Assembly: GCF_900103865.1 (NCBI RefSeq)
Contig: NZ_FNII01000003.1
Span: forward strand, 1 to 64,000
Reading direction: 5' to 3'
Source: Vreelandella arcis
GTDB lineage: Bacteria > Pseudomonadota > Gammaproteobacteria > Pseudomonadales > Halomonadaceae
DNA: 64,000 bases
Shown piece after piece: positions 19,601 to 34,600 of the stretch. A model generated the notes under the pieces. It worked only from the letters and a program-made list of their open reading frames with translations. It ran no database searches and was not told where the DNA came from. Position numbers and translations under genes: made by a program. How positions within the stretch are numbered: position 1 is the stretch's first letter; every line of letters begins with the position of its first letter.

Positions 19601-22600
19601 CGCGATTATTGAATCCGGGGTCGACCTCGTCGCCGATAGCCTGGATGTCACCGCCGATAACGGCAGCCTCGCACTGGGCATTGGTGCGTCTGGCGGCAAG
19701 GCTGGGAAGGTGGGTTTCAACGCCTCGGCCGTGGCGAACGTTGTCCAGAACCAAACCTACGCCACCATCGGCAACGATGTCTCTCTGCATATTGGCGATG
19801 GCAGTGTGGATGGCAACACCGACAACGCCTTGCGGGTCGCTGCCAACGACGATAGCTACTTGATCAACCTGGTGGGTGGCATTGCCAAAGGGGGCGGCGT
19901 GGGCATCGGCGCGTCGGTCGGGGTGACGGTACTCGACCGCGACACCCACGCGCTACTCGGCAGCGACGACGGTCGTAGCGGCTCGATTGTGGTGGATGGC
20001 GATACCTTAGTAAGCGCTCACAACGGCGGCGTGGTCATCGATCTGGCGATTGCTGGCGCGAGTGCCGGTGGCAAATCCAGCGAGTCTGGGTCCGGCGGTA
20101 GCTCGGGCGACGATCCCGGTAAATTGCCCAATAACCAAGCCAAGTACGACGACGTCCTCGCCCAACTCAATGGCAAGCTCGGAAAGAGTGGTGGCGGAGG
20201 CCAGAGTAAAAGTGGCGTCAGCCTGGCCGGGTCGGCCATTGTGCATATTGGTAATGACAACACTTCAGCGACTGTGCGTGGTTACGATGCGATTAGCGTT
20301 GAGGGCGACATGACGGTTGCCGCCAATGACGATACCCACCTAGGAGTGTTGGCTGGCGGTGGGGCGCTCTCTAAGGGCAAGGATAGCAAGAGCGTGGCGA
20401 TTGCCGGTGCCGCCGCCGTTGTCGTCCAGGAAGGTGATACCCAAGCCATCGTCGAAAACGTGGGGTCGTTGAACACTGGTGCGTTGGCCATCGACGCCGA
20501 GCGTTCTGGCTGGAGTGTGGTATCGGCGGCAGCGATGGCGGTATCGACCAGTAAAAAAGGCACGGGCGTCTCTGGGTCGGCCAGCGCCCTGGTATCCTTG
20601 CGCAGCGTCAATGCGCGCATGATGACCATCAATGAAGGAACTCTGGGTGAGCTCAGCATTAATGCCCGCGATGCGGCCAACAACCTCCTGGTGGCGGGGG
20701 CGGTCTCCGCCGGTGGCCAGGCGGGCGTAGGGGGTGCCGCGGCCGTTTCCTTCATCGATCATGATATCAAGGCCACGGCCGAATCCCTGGGTAGCGATTG
20801 GTCTGGCGGCGAAACCCCGGACATGACCGTTGAGGGGCTTCAGGTGGCGGCCGATAGCGATTCCCTAGTGGTCTCTTTGGTCGGCTCGGCGGGCGTGGCC
20901 TATGGCAGCAAGGGCGCGGGGCTTGCCGGTACCATTGGGGTCAACATCGTGGCCAACGCGACCGAGGCCAAGGTCAAAGACACCTATCTGGCACTGACCC
21001 AAGACGCTGATGGCAATAGGGGCGATGTATCGGTTGCCGCCAACGACCGGGCCAGCATCTGGTCGCTGTCCGGTGCCGTTGGGGCGGGGGGCACCGCTGG
21101 CTTGGGCGGCGCCATCGCCGCCAACGCCATCGGCCAACCGTGGGATAATCGCAGTCATATTACCCAGGCCGTGTTGCAAGATAGCCGACTGGCAGAGGCT
21201 AACGATGTCACTGTCTCGGCCACCAGTACCGGTCTGATCCGCACACTTGCCATCGGCATCGGCGCCAGCAAGAAGGTGGCTGGGGCCGGCAGTATCGCCG
21301 CGAACCTGATCGACAAGAATCTCAAAGCCGAAACCATCAATACGCGGTTGGACGACATCTCAGGCAATGTAGGGGTCATCGCCAACGATACCACCCAGCT
21401 CATCTCGATTGCCGGGGCAGCCGCCGGGGCGGGTAAAGTGGCGCTCGCCGGTAGTGTCGGCGTCAACTTCGTCACCAATAACCAGGTGGCGCGTATCAGC
21501 GGTGGCGTTATCGATGCCCAAGGTGACGTGCTGGTAGATTCAGCTGCAGACACCCTCTTGGTGTCCGTGGCGTTTGGCGGCGCCGCCGCCGGTAAGGTCG
21601 GTTTGGCGGGGGCTATTACGGTAAACACCATCGCTGGCCAGACCCTGGCGGAGGTCAAAGACGGGGCTGTCATTGATAGCGGTGACGACATTACCGTTCA
21701 GGCCCAGGACAACAATCGGGTGGTGGTAGTGGCCCTAGGGGCGGCTGGTGCCGGTACCGTGGCCGGCGGCGTTTCCGCCAGCACGACCCAGTTGGACAAT
21801 GCCATTGTGTCGCGTGTCAACGATGCGGTGCTGGACGCGGCCAATAACGTAAGTGTTCTGGCCGGTTTGGCGGATGACAAGAATCGCAGCAAGTTCGACC
21901 TGGCCGCGGTTGGCGTGGATGTCGATCTGGCCACTTACGGCACTGGCAGCGCCGACGAAGGCGACGAAGATGTCGATGCAGGCGAGGCCGGGCTGGCGTC
22001 TCGTGACACCGATGATCTTGACATGTCGGCGGGTGTTATCAACATCAGTTTCGCCGGTGCCGGAGGTGGTACGGCGGCGGGCGCCGGTGCCGTGGGCCTC
22101 AACTGGCTGCGCAACTCCGTGCGCGCCGAGGTCTCCGGGGGTAGCCAAATCGACGCCGGTAACCAGATCAAGGTGAGAGCCAACGATAATTCGGCGCTGC
22201 TCAACTTTGCCTTTGGTATCGCCGGGGCGGGAACCGTGGCTGGCGGGGCGGCGATTTCTTTCAACTATATTGGCGGCGACCCCAGCAACCCTTCTCGCAG
22301 CATTCAGTCCGAGTCCGATGAGGGCACCGATACCTCACAAGACCTGTTCATGGTCGATACACCGGAGGAAGATCAGCCCGAATTTACGATCGGCGAAGTG
22401 GCCGCCGTGGTCGATGACGCCACCTTGAACGCTGAAGGTAACATCCTGGTGGATGCCCAAGCCAAAAGCATGCTGCTGAACTTCACCGCAGGCGGTGCGG
22501 CCGGTGGCACCGTGGCGCTCTCTGGCTCGATCGGCATCAACTTCGTCAAGCACCAGGTCAACGCGCAAATCAGTAACGGGGCATCGGTCGAGGGGCAAAG

Positions 22601-25600
22601 CATCAAGGTTATCGCTGGGCTGGCACCGATTGCCGTCAACGTCGCGGGTGCGGCCAGTGGTGCCGGCACGGTGGGGCTTGCCGGTGCCTCGGCCACCACG
22701 GACTTCAACTCGACGGTACAGGCGCAGGTGCTGGGCGATACGACGACCCTGACGGCGCTCGACGGTGACATTGACGTCGACGCCAAGCTGCGCAAGGTCA
22801 CCGAAGGCGTCTATGGAGGGCTTAGCGAGGATAATATCAAGCAGGCTGACGACGAGGAAACCGGCAAAACGCCGGCCGACGCGCTCGATAAGGAGGCGCT
22901 CGCTGACGCCGGCATCGATACCAGCGATGCGCCGGATCTGCCTACCCCCACCGAGGCGGGCGATCAGATATTCACCGTCGCCGTCAGCGGTGCGGCGTCG
23001 GGCACCGTGGCGATTGCCGGAGCGATGTCGCTCAACTGGATGCGCAGCACCGCCGAAGCGGTGGTGCAAGGGGCAACCCTCAACGCAGAGCAGGGGGATG
23101 TGACGATTTCCGCTGCCGATAACCTGGGCATGAATGCCTTCACAGTGACCGCCGCTGCTTCCGGCTCTGTATCAGCCGCAGGTTACATGGCCTACAACTA
23201 CATAGGCGGCAATCCCGGCAGTAGCGGCCCGGATGCCACCAACGTGGTCAGCGCGCGTGTTGAGGAAAACGCCAGCATTCTGGCCGAGAGCATTGGGGTT
23301 AATGCGTCATCCAATTCGGCGATCAGCGCCTATACGGTGGGGGCGTCGGTATCCGTCTATGCGAGCATAGTGGGCTCCACATCGCTTAACTTTACCCGCA
23401 AGGACGTGGAAGCTAGCGTTAGCGATTCTGTCCTCACGGCCACCGTGGGTGATATACGCATCCATGCTCAGGACACCAGCTCGATTATTTCAGCCTCCGC
23501 GCAGCTCTCGGTGGCCGTCTATGGCGGTAGCGTGGGGGTCACGGTGGCGCACAACGATATCGCCAATACCATTGAGGCGAGCTCGACCAACGCCCAGTTG
23601 ATCGCCGAGCAGGGCAGCGTGATCATCGACGCTGACTCGTCGTCGATTAACATGAACCTGGTCGCCGGGGCCAGCTATGGCACCTTCTTCAGCGGCGCGG
23701 GCAATTCCGGCTCGGCGTTGATCAACAATAATGTTAATGCCTTCGCCGAGGGCCGCAGTCAAACGGCCCAGGACGGCGAAGCGGACATCCAGGCCTATGA
23801 CAACGTACTGATTCATGCCGATAGCAGCGATCGTAATATCGTCGTGACCGGCACGATTTCAGGCGGGCTGGTGTCTGCCGGTGCCGCCGTTGGGGTCGAC
23901 CTGATGGGCACCAACACGCGTGCCTGGGTGGGAGATCATGATAGCGACGGTGAAGGCGGCGGTATCCGCATCTATGCCGGGGGCCACCAGCCTCTCGCGG
24001 TCAGAGATGGGTGGAACGGCGATAATTTCACCACCCAAACCGCCGCCGGTGTGGCGGTTCTGGCCACCAGCCGGGCGCGCTTAACCAGCTATACCATTGC
24101 CGCTGGCGGTGGTGGTGTTGCAGTGTCTGCCAACCTGACAACGGATGGGGTCAGCGGCCTTACCCGGGCGGTGATCGGTGATGCCCGCCTCCGCAGTGAG
24201 GGAGACGTCATCGTCAGAGCCCTGCACGTGGCGGAAGGCGATAGTGGCGGCGGCGCCGTTACGGGAGGCCTCTTTGTGGCCCAAGGGTCGGTCGACACCT
24301 CTCTCTTGTCACACGCCACCTCTGCCGTTGTGTTGGGTAGCGGCGACCAGGCTGACCCGGATATCCATGCCGACGGCGATGTCCTGGTTCACGCAGAAAG
24401 CGACCTATACCAGATGAGTACCGTGGTTGGCATCGCTTCAGGCGGGGTTGCGGCAGCGGGGTCCGCCAGTGCTATCGACGCCAGCTTGACGACCAAGACG
24501 CGCATTGAATCAGCGTATATCAAGGCAGACAACATCACGGTTCAAGCCGCCAACACCTCCAACCTACGGTTTATCGTCGGTACGGGATCCGCGGGTGGGG
24601 TCGCCGCCGGGGCGTCACTGGTGGTGGGGTTGCTCAACCCGGTCACCAAGACCGATGTGCTGGGCAGCCAACTCATCGCGGACGGTGACATCCTGATCGA
24701 TGCCGACCAACATACGATCAGCCGGATCACCGCCGCGACCGGTGCGTTGTTTGGGGCTGTTTCTGTGGCGGGCACTGTGTCCGTTATGGTGGCCAATGCC
24801 AAAGCAGAAAGCTATGTGGGGGATCTGACCGATGATAACGGCGATGTTCTCCAGACTAGTGTGCTCCAGGCGGGTAATAACGTCGATGTCACGGCGACAA
24901 CGTTTACCCAGGTGAACCCCTGGGATAACCCGGGTGAGCATTTCATTGGCTCTTTGACGGTCGGCATGGCGGGTGCCGGGGCCTCGGTGGATGTCATGGT
25001 GCTGCGGGAAACCGCGCATGCCACCCTGGGTGACAACACCACGGTCAACGCAGGCGGTGATATCACTGTGGAAGCGGATATCAAGCGCGATCTCACCTCG
25101 AATGTCATGGCGTTTGCGCTGTCGATGGGAGGCTCTTTCAGTGGTTCCGTCTCGGTACTTAGCCTCGGTCAAGGGCTCAGGGAAAGCAGCCGCAGCGAGT
25201 TCGGAGACGTCGGTGAGCTCATCGGCGACACCTTTGGCAATGCCAGTAGTTATAAGTTTGCCGATGAGGTCGAACCGGATGATGATTACGAAGAGGGCGA
25301 ATATGATACGGAAATCGAAAAATCCGATGCAGGCTCACAGGGCAGCCGTGATGCCACCAATCAGGCACTGACTGACTTGGAAGTGGCGCCTGAGTTGCCG
25401 GATGCCGGAGAGGCCGAGGCAGGCCAAACCATCGGCGATGCCGCCGCAACGGTTGGGCGAAACGTCACCCTGGAGGCAGATGGCGATATTACCATCGACG
25501 CCGACGATATTCTGGATACCGGCATCATTACCGGTGCGGGTAGCGTCGATATTGGGGTGGCAGCCGTCGGCGCGTCGATTTCCGTGTTCGACAACTCCAC

Positions 25601-28600
25601 GGCGGTCTCTGCGACCATCGGCCGGGGTTCCGAGATAGCTGGCGACGAGGTGTCGGTGGCCAGTGAGTTTACCGGCAACGTCGATCAAGGGGCTTATGGC
25701 GGTACCTTCAGCCTAGGCGCTAGTATCGCCGGGCAAAGCGCAACGCTATTCGATGACACCCAGCAACTTGCCTACCTGGAAGATGGCGTGACGGTGTCCC
25801 AAGCGAGCCGTTTGGAGATCACCGCCCATGCCGAGCGTAACTACACGCTTGAAGTGGCGGGCGGGGCCATTGGCAGCATCGCTGCGGGTATCTCCGTGAG
25901 TATCGTCGAGATAACCGGTGGCACCCAGGCCTACATTGGTGAGAATGCCGTTCTGGGTAATATCGGTGATATGGGAAGCGCCGGTACGCCCGGCGAGTTG
26001 TCGTCGATTATCGATGACATCACGGTGTCGGCAACCTCCAACGATAATATCGATGTCAAGACAGTGGCCGTGGGTGTGGGTGTGGCCGCCGGTGCCGGCA
26101 TCGAATTGCAAATCACCCTGGAGAATGCCGTTACCGCTTACCTGGCCGAGGACACCAGTACCCTGGCTGGCCGCGTGGCCATCGAAGCCTATCAGACCCC
26201 GGACATCAACGCCGAGGTCATTGGCGTCTCCGGCGGGGGTGGTGCCGTTGGGGTTTCCGGCTCCTATATCACCCTGGATAGCGATATCGAGGCCTGGCTG
26301 GGTACGCCGGATGGCAGCGCTGAGGGGCTTTCGCTGACCGCCGAACAGCTGCGGGTTGAAGCGGCGCTGAGGCGGCCTGATGGCGGCGATACGGTAAACG
26401 CTGAAGCCACCGGTGTCAGCGGTGCCGTGCTGGGCGTGGATGCCTCCTTCCTGAACCTCACGGATACGACGCGTGCCATTGCCTCCATCGGGGCCTCTGC
26501 CTCGGTCACGCTGATGGCCCTGCCGGCTTATCAGCAGCAGCGCCTGAAAGCGCTGAAGGAACAGCTCAGCGAAGATTATATCTATGCCGATGACGATCTC
26601 TGGGATGACGTGAATGAGCCCGAGAACCCGGCTGATTCACTGACCCTCGACGACCTGCCGGCGCCGACGGTACAGCTTGGCGTCGAAGCCCGCCAGGAGA
26701 GCCGCCTGGTGGGCGACCTGGGCAGTTATGCCGGCGGCGGTGTCGTCGTGGGTATGGCGCTGGCCAGCCTTGATCAGCGCACTACCACCGAGGCGCGCAT
26801 CGATGCGGGTGCCGTGGTCGAGGTCAATGGTGCCGATGCGGCTGATGACAGCGTCGGTTCTCCAGTCTCTGTGCTTGCGTTGACCGAGCAGGTCACCCGC
26901 CTGCACACCGAAGCGATTGCCGGTGGCTTGGGCGCTGGCGCCGGGGTGGAAGTGGATATCGTTAGCCAAGGGAGCGTGCACACCAAGGTTGGCACTGGGG
27001 CCAGCGTCAAGGTGTTTGACAGCGACGCCACGCTCTCCCTGGCGGCAACCCAGACGCTGGACGTCGACGGCACCCTGCGCGCCGTTGCCGGCGGGGTAAT
27101 CGCCGGCGCCGGTGCCAATGCGGATTATCACCTGGCACCGGACACCCAGGTGTTAATCGGCGATAACGCAAGCCTGTTGGCGGGTGAGATCAGCGCTAAA
27201 GCCACCGCCAACGTGCTCAAAACAGCGGTAGCAGGCGCCGGTGACTACAACAGCGATGGCGAGGTCTACGGCCTCGCCGCCGGTGGTGGTGCCGGCACGC
27301 TGATGACGGTTGAAACCGATACCCGAGTCGAGGTGGGCAACGGGGCTAGCCTTAACGCATGGAAGGACATCGGCAGCGGCGATATTCACCTGCGCGCCGT
27401 CAACAGCATCGACGTGCGCGACCAGGGCAGCCTGATTGCCGGTGGCCTGCTCACCGGCGGTGGCATGTCCACCGAGATCGATGCCGATAACGTCAAGGCC
27501 ACCGTGCTGCTTAACGACAACAGCACGGTTACCGCCCAGGGCGACCTTTTCCTGGCGGCCAATACCACGGCCAACCTGGCAGCGGTCATCTACATCGATT
27601 CCTATGCCGGGGTCTCGGTCAGCGTCGGCACTTCGACGGTGAGCATTTCACCGCGCAACCTGGTGCAGCTCGACGGGTCGAGCGTCACGGCGCTGGACAC
27701 CGCCTGGCTGATGGCCGGGCGCAACAGCGACCAGATCAGCGACGCCTACCGCGTGGTGGCCACGGTCGACACCTTCTCGGCCAGTGCGCTGCCGATTGAT
27801 GATGTCAATGCCACCAGTGACCTGCTGCGCAGCAACGAGATTACCGTGGGGGCCGGGTCTGAGGTGCGAACCCGGGGCGATATCAATCTGCTGGCGGAGG
27901 ATTATGACGGCGCCGCCATGCTGGCCCGGGCCAAGGCGGTCAACTGGGTGAATGCCGCCGTGGGGGCGATCGATGCCCTCCTGGGCGGGGGTGGCACCGA
28001 GAATACCGGCGGCACGTCAGAAGCGGTTGCCAACGGCACCGTGACCATTCACGGCGAGTTGGAAACCGGGCTTGATCGCAATCAGCGATTGGTGATTGGT
28101 TTTGCCGACGACGTTTCACTGGCCGATATTGAGAATGACACGCTCACCTTGGATGAGCTGTTCAAGGCCGTGAACGGTTTTGACGACATCGGCTTTAGCC
28201 TGCGCCCCGGAGGTGTCGAAACCAACCTGTTCGATGACCTCAAAGAGGCCCGCGAACGGCTGGAAACCTACCTGGGCGTTGGTTCCGCTAAGGTGGTCAA
28301 TGCGTTCCGCGCCGAGGTTGAGCGCATCGAGCAGAAACTCATCGACAAGGGTTGGTTCGAGGAGGTCGACGGGGAAACCGTCCTGAAAAATCCCGAGATC
28401 ATCGAAATCGTCCTCGACGATATCGACGCCACCGCCGGGCGCATTGACGTGCGGGCCGACCGCCTGGTCGGGGAGGGCAAACTCACATCGCCCAAAGGTT
28501 CTAACGTCACGGTGGTCAACAAAACACCGGGCTGGATCGTGGTCAACGACATCACCATCCCTGAAACCCTGGGTGGGCTTTACTTCAACGGCGTGGAAAT

Positions 28601-31600
28601 GGTCGACAATGACACCATCGCCGACGCCAATAACGATAACGTCGAGCTGCCCGAGCAAACGCTGGATCTGGATTACCAGGGCGACCCGGCATCAGCGCCT
28701 ACGCCGACGGTTACCATCGTCAACACTTATGCCAACGTGCCAAGCGAGGCGTACGGCGCTCAGATTCGCGAGGCGCTGGGGGTTGGTGAAAACTTCGAGC
28801 TGGTTACCAGCAAATTCGACCGTGACGCCACCCTGTCCAGCATCAAGGTCCAGGGCAATATCTATGCGCCGTTGGCCGATGCCCTGATTCTGGCCGGTAA
28901 GGATTTCGAGCTGAACAATGACGCCGAGTCGATCCTCGATGGTGACGGCGCCTCCATGGTACTGGGTTCCCTTGATTTGGCGGCCGATGACAGCATCAAT
29001 ATCAGCGGTGTCAGTCGTGCCACCCTGGGCGAGCAGCCCTACAAAACCATCAAGGCATTCACCCAGGGGTGGACGGCCAATGCCGGCGTTGAAATCATCG
29101 ATATTGAGGAATGGATGCCCGATTGGATGACGGGCTTTTTAGAAAAGATCAACGAGCGCATCAAAGCTAATGACCGCACAGACGATATGTTTGCGGCCTT
29201 GAAAGACAACACTCGCGGCCAGCTCACCGTGGCGCGCAACATCAATATCGAAGCCGATCTGATCAACCTCAATGGCAAAATCAAGAGCGGTGTTGACGAA
29301 TTCGATATCGACATTACCCACGACGATGCCGACATTATCCGCCGCAACCTGGCGCGGGGTGAAAGCAGTGCTTTCCGGCTGGTAGACGCCTCTCGGCGCA
29401 GCGGCGTGGATATCGGCTTTAATCCCGAAACCATGCAGATCGAGCTCACCGATGCGGTGGTGGGCGGGGGCAATGTCACCATCGATGGTCGCCTGATCAA
29501 TACGGGGGCGGGGCAAATCGAGGTGATGGCCGGCTATGGGTCGATCGACGTTGACAACCAGACCGACTACGCGCTCTCGCTGGGCGACCTCAACGTCGAG
29601 AAACAGGGGGATGGCAACCTCACGCTGATTGATCGCGAGCGTGATTCGGGTGACATTATCAGCGAAGTGCATGTCTCTCGGCAGGCGAACGGTACCTTCC
29701 TGCTGGATCAGGATGGTGACGAGTCGACCCACACCCTTGCTGAGATGCTGGACATGGATCTCAACTTCCTGCCCAAAGCGAATACTCGCTATGCCTTTGA
29801 GGTCATGCAGGTCGATGAGTCCCGCAAGACCTACACCCTCAGAACCTCGGAATGGTTAGACAGCGATGTCTTGGCAAAAGACCCCCCCGATGACTACGGC
29901 GAGTCTACCCAAATCCTCGAGAAGCAAATGCTTCCAGAAGGCGATAGCGACAAGGGCTATATCTATCAGGGTGATGGCAGCAAGAATGACTATGTGTTCG
30001 ACAGCGCTTCGACGAATAGACAGAATTTCCCTGACAAACCGGGTGATGGTGTTCGCTATGTCGGCGCCGAGGGCGAAGACGACGCCATCAAACTGAGCGA
30101 CGACGAGTACGTCGATGAAGGCTATTACTACACGTCGGGGCTTAAGGAAGTGAGCTCGACCTGGTACGGCACCAAGACCTACGAGGTGACGTTGACCCGC
30201 CGAAACATCGAGTCGGTTCGCTATAGCCATGACATCGCGGCGGATAACGCCGTGGGTATCAGCTTCTTTGGCGATGAACAGGGTCGTATCAAAGTCGATT
30301 CCGTCGGCGACATCGTCCTGGATGGCGACGTGATGGCGGGAGCGAATGGCAGCGTCAGCCTGACAAGCGATGGGCGCATCATCAACGGTGCCGACGATAC
30401 ACCCTCGGTAAGCGGAGCGGACATCACGCTGGACGCCGGCGACGGTATCGGTCACGTTCCCTCCGGTGACGCCTCACCCATCACCGTTGAGTTGCACGAC
30501 CCGGCGCAAGGCACTGGGTTCAGCGGTGCCCTGCAGGCCGTAAGCGACGAAGGGGATATTCTGCTCAACAGCACCGGGTCGCTGACGCTAGACCAGGTCA
30601 AGGCCAGCAGCGGGGATGTTGACATCACGGTTAGTGGATCCCTGCAGGGGCAAAATGGCAACACCACCCACATTAGCGGTCAGGCGATTACCCTCAGCGC
30701 CACCCGTGATATCGGCAGCGAGAATCTGCGCCTGCGCCTGGATACCAGCGCTCGTGACGTCGATGCCACCGAGCTGCAGCGCGCCAACGACGTGCTGGTT
30801 ATCGATAACGGCGAAGGTGGCGGCGATATCTTTATCGAAGAGGTCGATGGTGACTTGCGCGTCGACAGCATCAAGACCGCTACGGATGTCACGATACACG
30901 TGAATACGGGCGATCTGCTGGATGTTAACGCCACCGCCGAGCGGGACGAACGAACCTACGACGAACTCAGGAATGGCGTCTGGTCGGCGCTGTCGCTGAC
31001 CACTGACAATCGTGAGAATGAAGCCATTGATCGTCTTGAGAACCGTCGTAGCGGTGAGTATCACGGCTACTGGCAGGAGCGTCTGGGTCTTTCCGATGAT
31101 CATCTTGGGGACATAGAACACGGCAAGCAGTACCAACTCCGCGAAGTGGGAGAGTACTCGGTTCTCGTCGAAGTCGATCAGGACGGTGAGATCGTTCGGG
31201 CAGTCGATCTGACCCCCGAAGGTGATCAGGGCGCCGAGCATCGTCTGTATACCGATACAGCAAATTACGAGGGATTGGAACGCGATGACTTGAAGAAGGC
31301 AAGTGCCCTGGATCTGGATGGGGTTGACGCAGCATTGGCGGATGTCCTTCGCCCACTTATCGACAGTGATGGCTACGTGATCAAGCGTTCGGCGCTATCA
31401 CTGTCTAACAATGACGAGGTGACGTACCGTCGCTGGGTCGACTACGACGCGGATGTCGAACTCCGTTTCGATGACGAGAAGCGCCAGGCATTGCTTAATC
31501 AAGGGGCTAGCAATGATGAAATAGACGCGATTGAAACGACCCGGACTGAACGCTTCCATGAGCTGCACAGTAGTTATGCTGATGAGACAGATGTTTATCT

Positions 31601-34600
31601 CTCTGATCATAATGTTAGCGTTAGTCAGGCCGAGAAGGACGCATTGAAGGCCGACATCAAGGTTTGGACTGAGGAACAGTTGCTGAGCCTGGTGGGCGAG
31701 GGACTGCTCAAGGAGACCACCGATACCCAGGTGGAGATCGAGGAGCCCAATATCGACGTTGGTGGGGCGATCAACATCGTCACCCATGCGGGCAGCGTTG
31801 GCTCCGTGGATGGTTACGAAGTGATTGCCATGGATGGCGGCGAGAAAGCCTTCCAGGGCCTCAACAACGAACAGCGGGCGAAGCTTTCTGCTGCGGAACG
31901 CAACGACATCACCTATATCCAAGGTGGGCTGGTCGAGGCCGATGTGGATTTCCAGGTCGCAAGCCAGTCTGACGGCAGTAAGCACCTGACGGCCATCTTC
32001 AGCGATGAAAGTGATTTGACTGACAGTGGCTTCGCCGAGGGCGATACGCTGTATCTCAACGGCGCAGAAACGCTCAACTACACCGAGAATGGTCGTTACC
32101 TGACCGTTAAGTCGATTGACGGCAATAAACTGGTGATGTCCACCGAGGCCGATGTGCAGGCCGAAACGCAGCAGTCTATTCAGATCGGCAAGGTGCTGCA
32201 GGATCCCATGGGCGCTAGCGACGATGTCGAGCTCACGCATATCGTTATCGATCAGCGCGATGATGTGAATGTGGCCCAGCGTGATGTGTCGTCCGGCATT
32301 AGCGTGGACGCCGACCGGGCCCTGTACCTGGGCTCGGAAGGAGACCTGGTATTGAGCCATATCCGTGCTGGTGATGACCTGCGCATCAAAGTGGGCGGCA
32401 GCATCGTCGCCGATGGGGCGGTCATCGAGGCATCGGACGCCATTCTCGAGGCAGCCACGGGCGGCATCGGCATGCAGGACAACCCGATCGAGCTGCGCCT
32501 GGGTGACGATGGCGACGGCCTGGTGACGGCCCGTGCCTTTGACAGCATCTATCTGAATACCGCCGACGGGCGTGATATCACGGTGGCGTCCCTGTATTCG
32601 GAAGCCGGTGACGTGGTGCTCGATTCCGCTGGCGATATCCTCGATGGTCTCTCCCACGATCTGCTCAAGGTGCTGGCCGACTCCATCTCGCTGACGGCGG
32701 CGGGTGGCATCGGTGACCTGGCTGCAGGCGATGCCCTTGAGGTTGAAGCCCGCGACCAGCTAGACGCTACCGCCAACGGCGATATCAGCCTCGACTCGCC
32801 GGACACGGATCTCAAGGTAGGGCACGTCCAGGCGGACGGTGACGTTCGCCTGGCGGCGCTGTCATCGATTCTCAGCACCAACGGCGATGCCACTTCATTG
32901 GCGCCCAACGTGTCGGCTTCCGACCTGTTACTGGTCACCACCGTGGGCGGTGTGGGTAGCATTGAGCAGGACTTGATCACCGATACCCGTGGCCGCCTGG
33001 ACATCGACAGCAATGACTCGCTGTATCTTACCGAGAAGAGCGACTCGCTGGGCTTGGGCACCGTCTCGGCGGGCGGGGGCACCGCTAGCGGCAACAACCT
33101 GGCCTTTATCACGGCGCTGGGCGCGATTCGTAATGCGCTTGACGCCGACGAGGACTTCAACCTGCTGTCGGCAAACGTCCACCTTATTGCCAAAAACAAC
33201 ATTGGCGAGCGCAACGACGTGATTACCGCGAAGATCGGCGCGTTGGAGGGTCGTTCCACCGCAGGCAGTGTGTTCCTCGATAACACCGGTGAGATGCACG
33301 TTATGGGCAGCGGCCTGAAGGCCGCTGGGGATATCGAGTTGACCACCCATAGCCCGTTGATCGTCGATAGCGATATCACGTCCGACTCCAGCGTCACACT
33401 GCGGGCCCGGGAAAATACCCACGACAGCCAAGACAATGGCGACACCGTGACCTTCACTGACGGCGTAACGGTGAAAGCGGCCGACGACGTGGCGATTCTG
33501 GCCGCCGATGGCGTGATCATTAACGGTCACGATGTAACCATTGAGGCCGGTCGCGACATTCTCATGGAGGTCGAACTTGCCTCCTCGGTGGGCGACGAGT
33601 CGAACCTTGATGATGTTATTGCCAACACTATCCTGCGCGGCACGCTGACGGCGGGTAACGCGTTCGATATCACGCTGAGTGACAAGCGCCACGACGTCGA
33701 GGTGCAAGACGGCACGCACATCAGCGCTGAAAAAATCCGCCTTCACGCCGGTGATGGCGACAACGTGCTGACCCTCGGTGGCCGTTTCGACGCCGATGAT
33801 ATCGGACTGGAGGCCGGGCAAGGTGACGACACCCTGGTCGTTAATGGAACGCTGTCGGACACCCACTCCATCACGGGTGAGCTGGGGGCAGGCAACGACG
33901 AGGTCGATATCACCGGCTCGCTCGACGCGGATAGCATCGACATCCGCCTTGACAGCGGCAACGATGATGTCGACATCACCGGCTCGCTCAACGCGGCTAG
34001 CATCAATATTGCTCTGGGCAGCGGCAATGATTCACTCGCGGTGACCGGTACGCTTGATGCTGGCATGACCGTGGTCGAGGGCAATAGCGGGGACGATGAT
34101 CTGGTCTTCCGGCCCGCCGGCGACAATAAACTGCTTGGCGAGATGCTCGTTAAAGGCAATGCCGGCGAGGACTATATCGAGGTCGTCGAGCTCAATGACC
34201 GCGACGCGCGCTTGACGATCGATGGCGGGGCTGATACCGACAGAGTCCGTATTATTACCCGCGATCAAGCCGGCACTGGCGATAACGGTAACTACCGCAT
34301 CACGGTGAGTGACAGCGGTGCCGTCAATAACGGCGTCGACGATCTGACCATTGAAGGGCGCGGCTACAACGGAGAAAAAGATGGTGGTCTCGGCGATTTG
34401 TTCCTGATTCGCCAGAACTTCATCGCGCGTATGGCCGGTAACGCTGAAGACGGTGTGGAAGGCGACGCTGTCGAGCGAATTGATTACGACGACAGCCTCA
34501 ACGGCCGTGTGCGCATCAATGGCCATGCTGGTGACGACGCCTTTATCGTCGACGATACCTCGACCTTGATGACCCTTGACGGCGGCGACGGCAACGATCG

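Noticed and set aside
31398-32657. Minus-strand open frame of 419 codons inside the giant gene
   Set aside because: Same cause as other antisense frames here. The giant protein frame is continuous with clear repeat structure, so this is a shadow.
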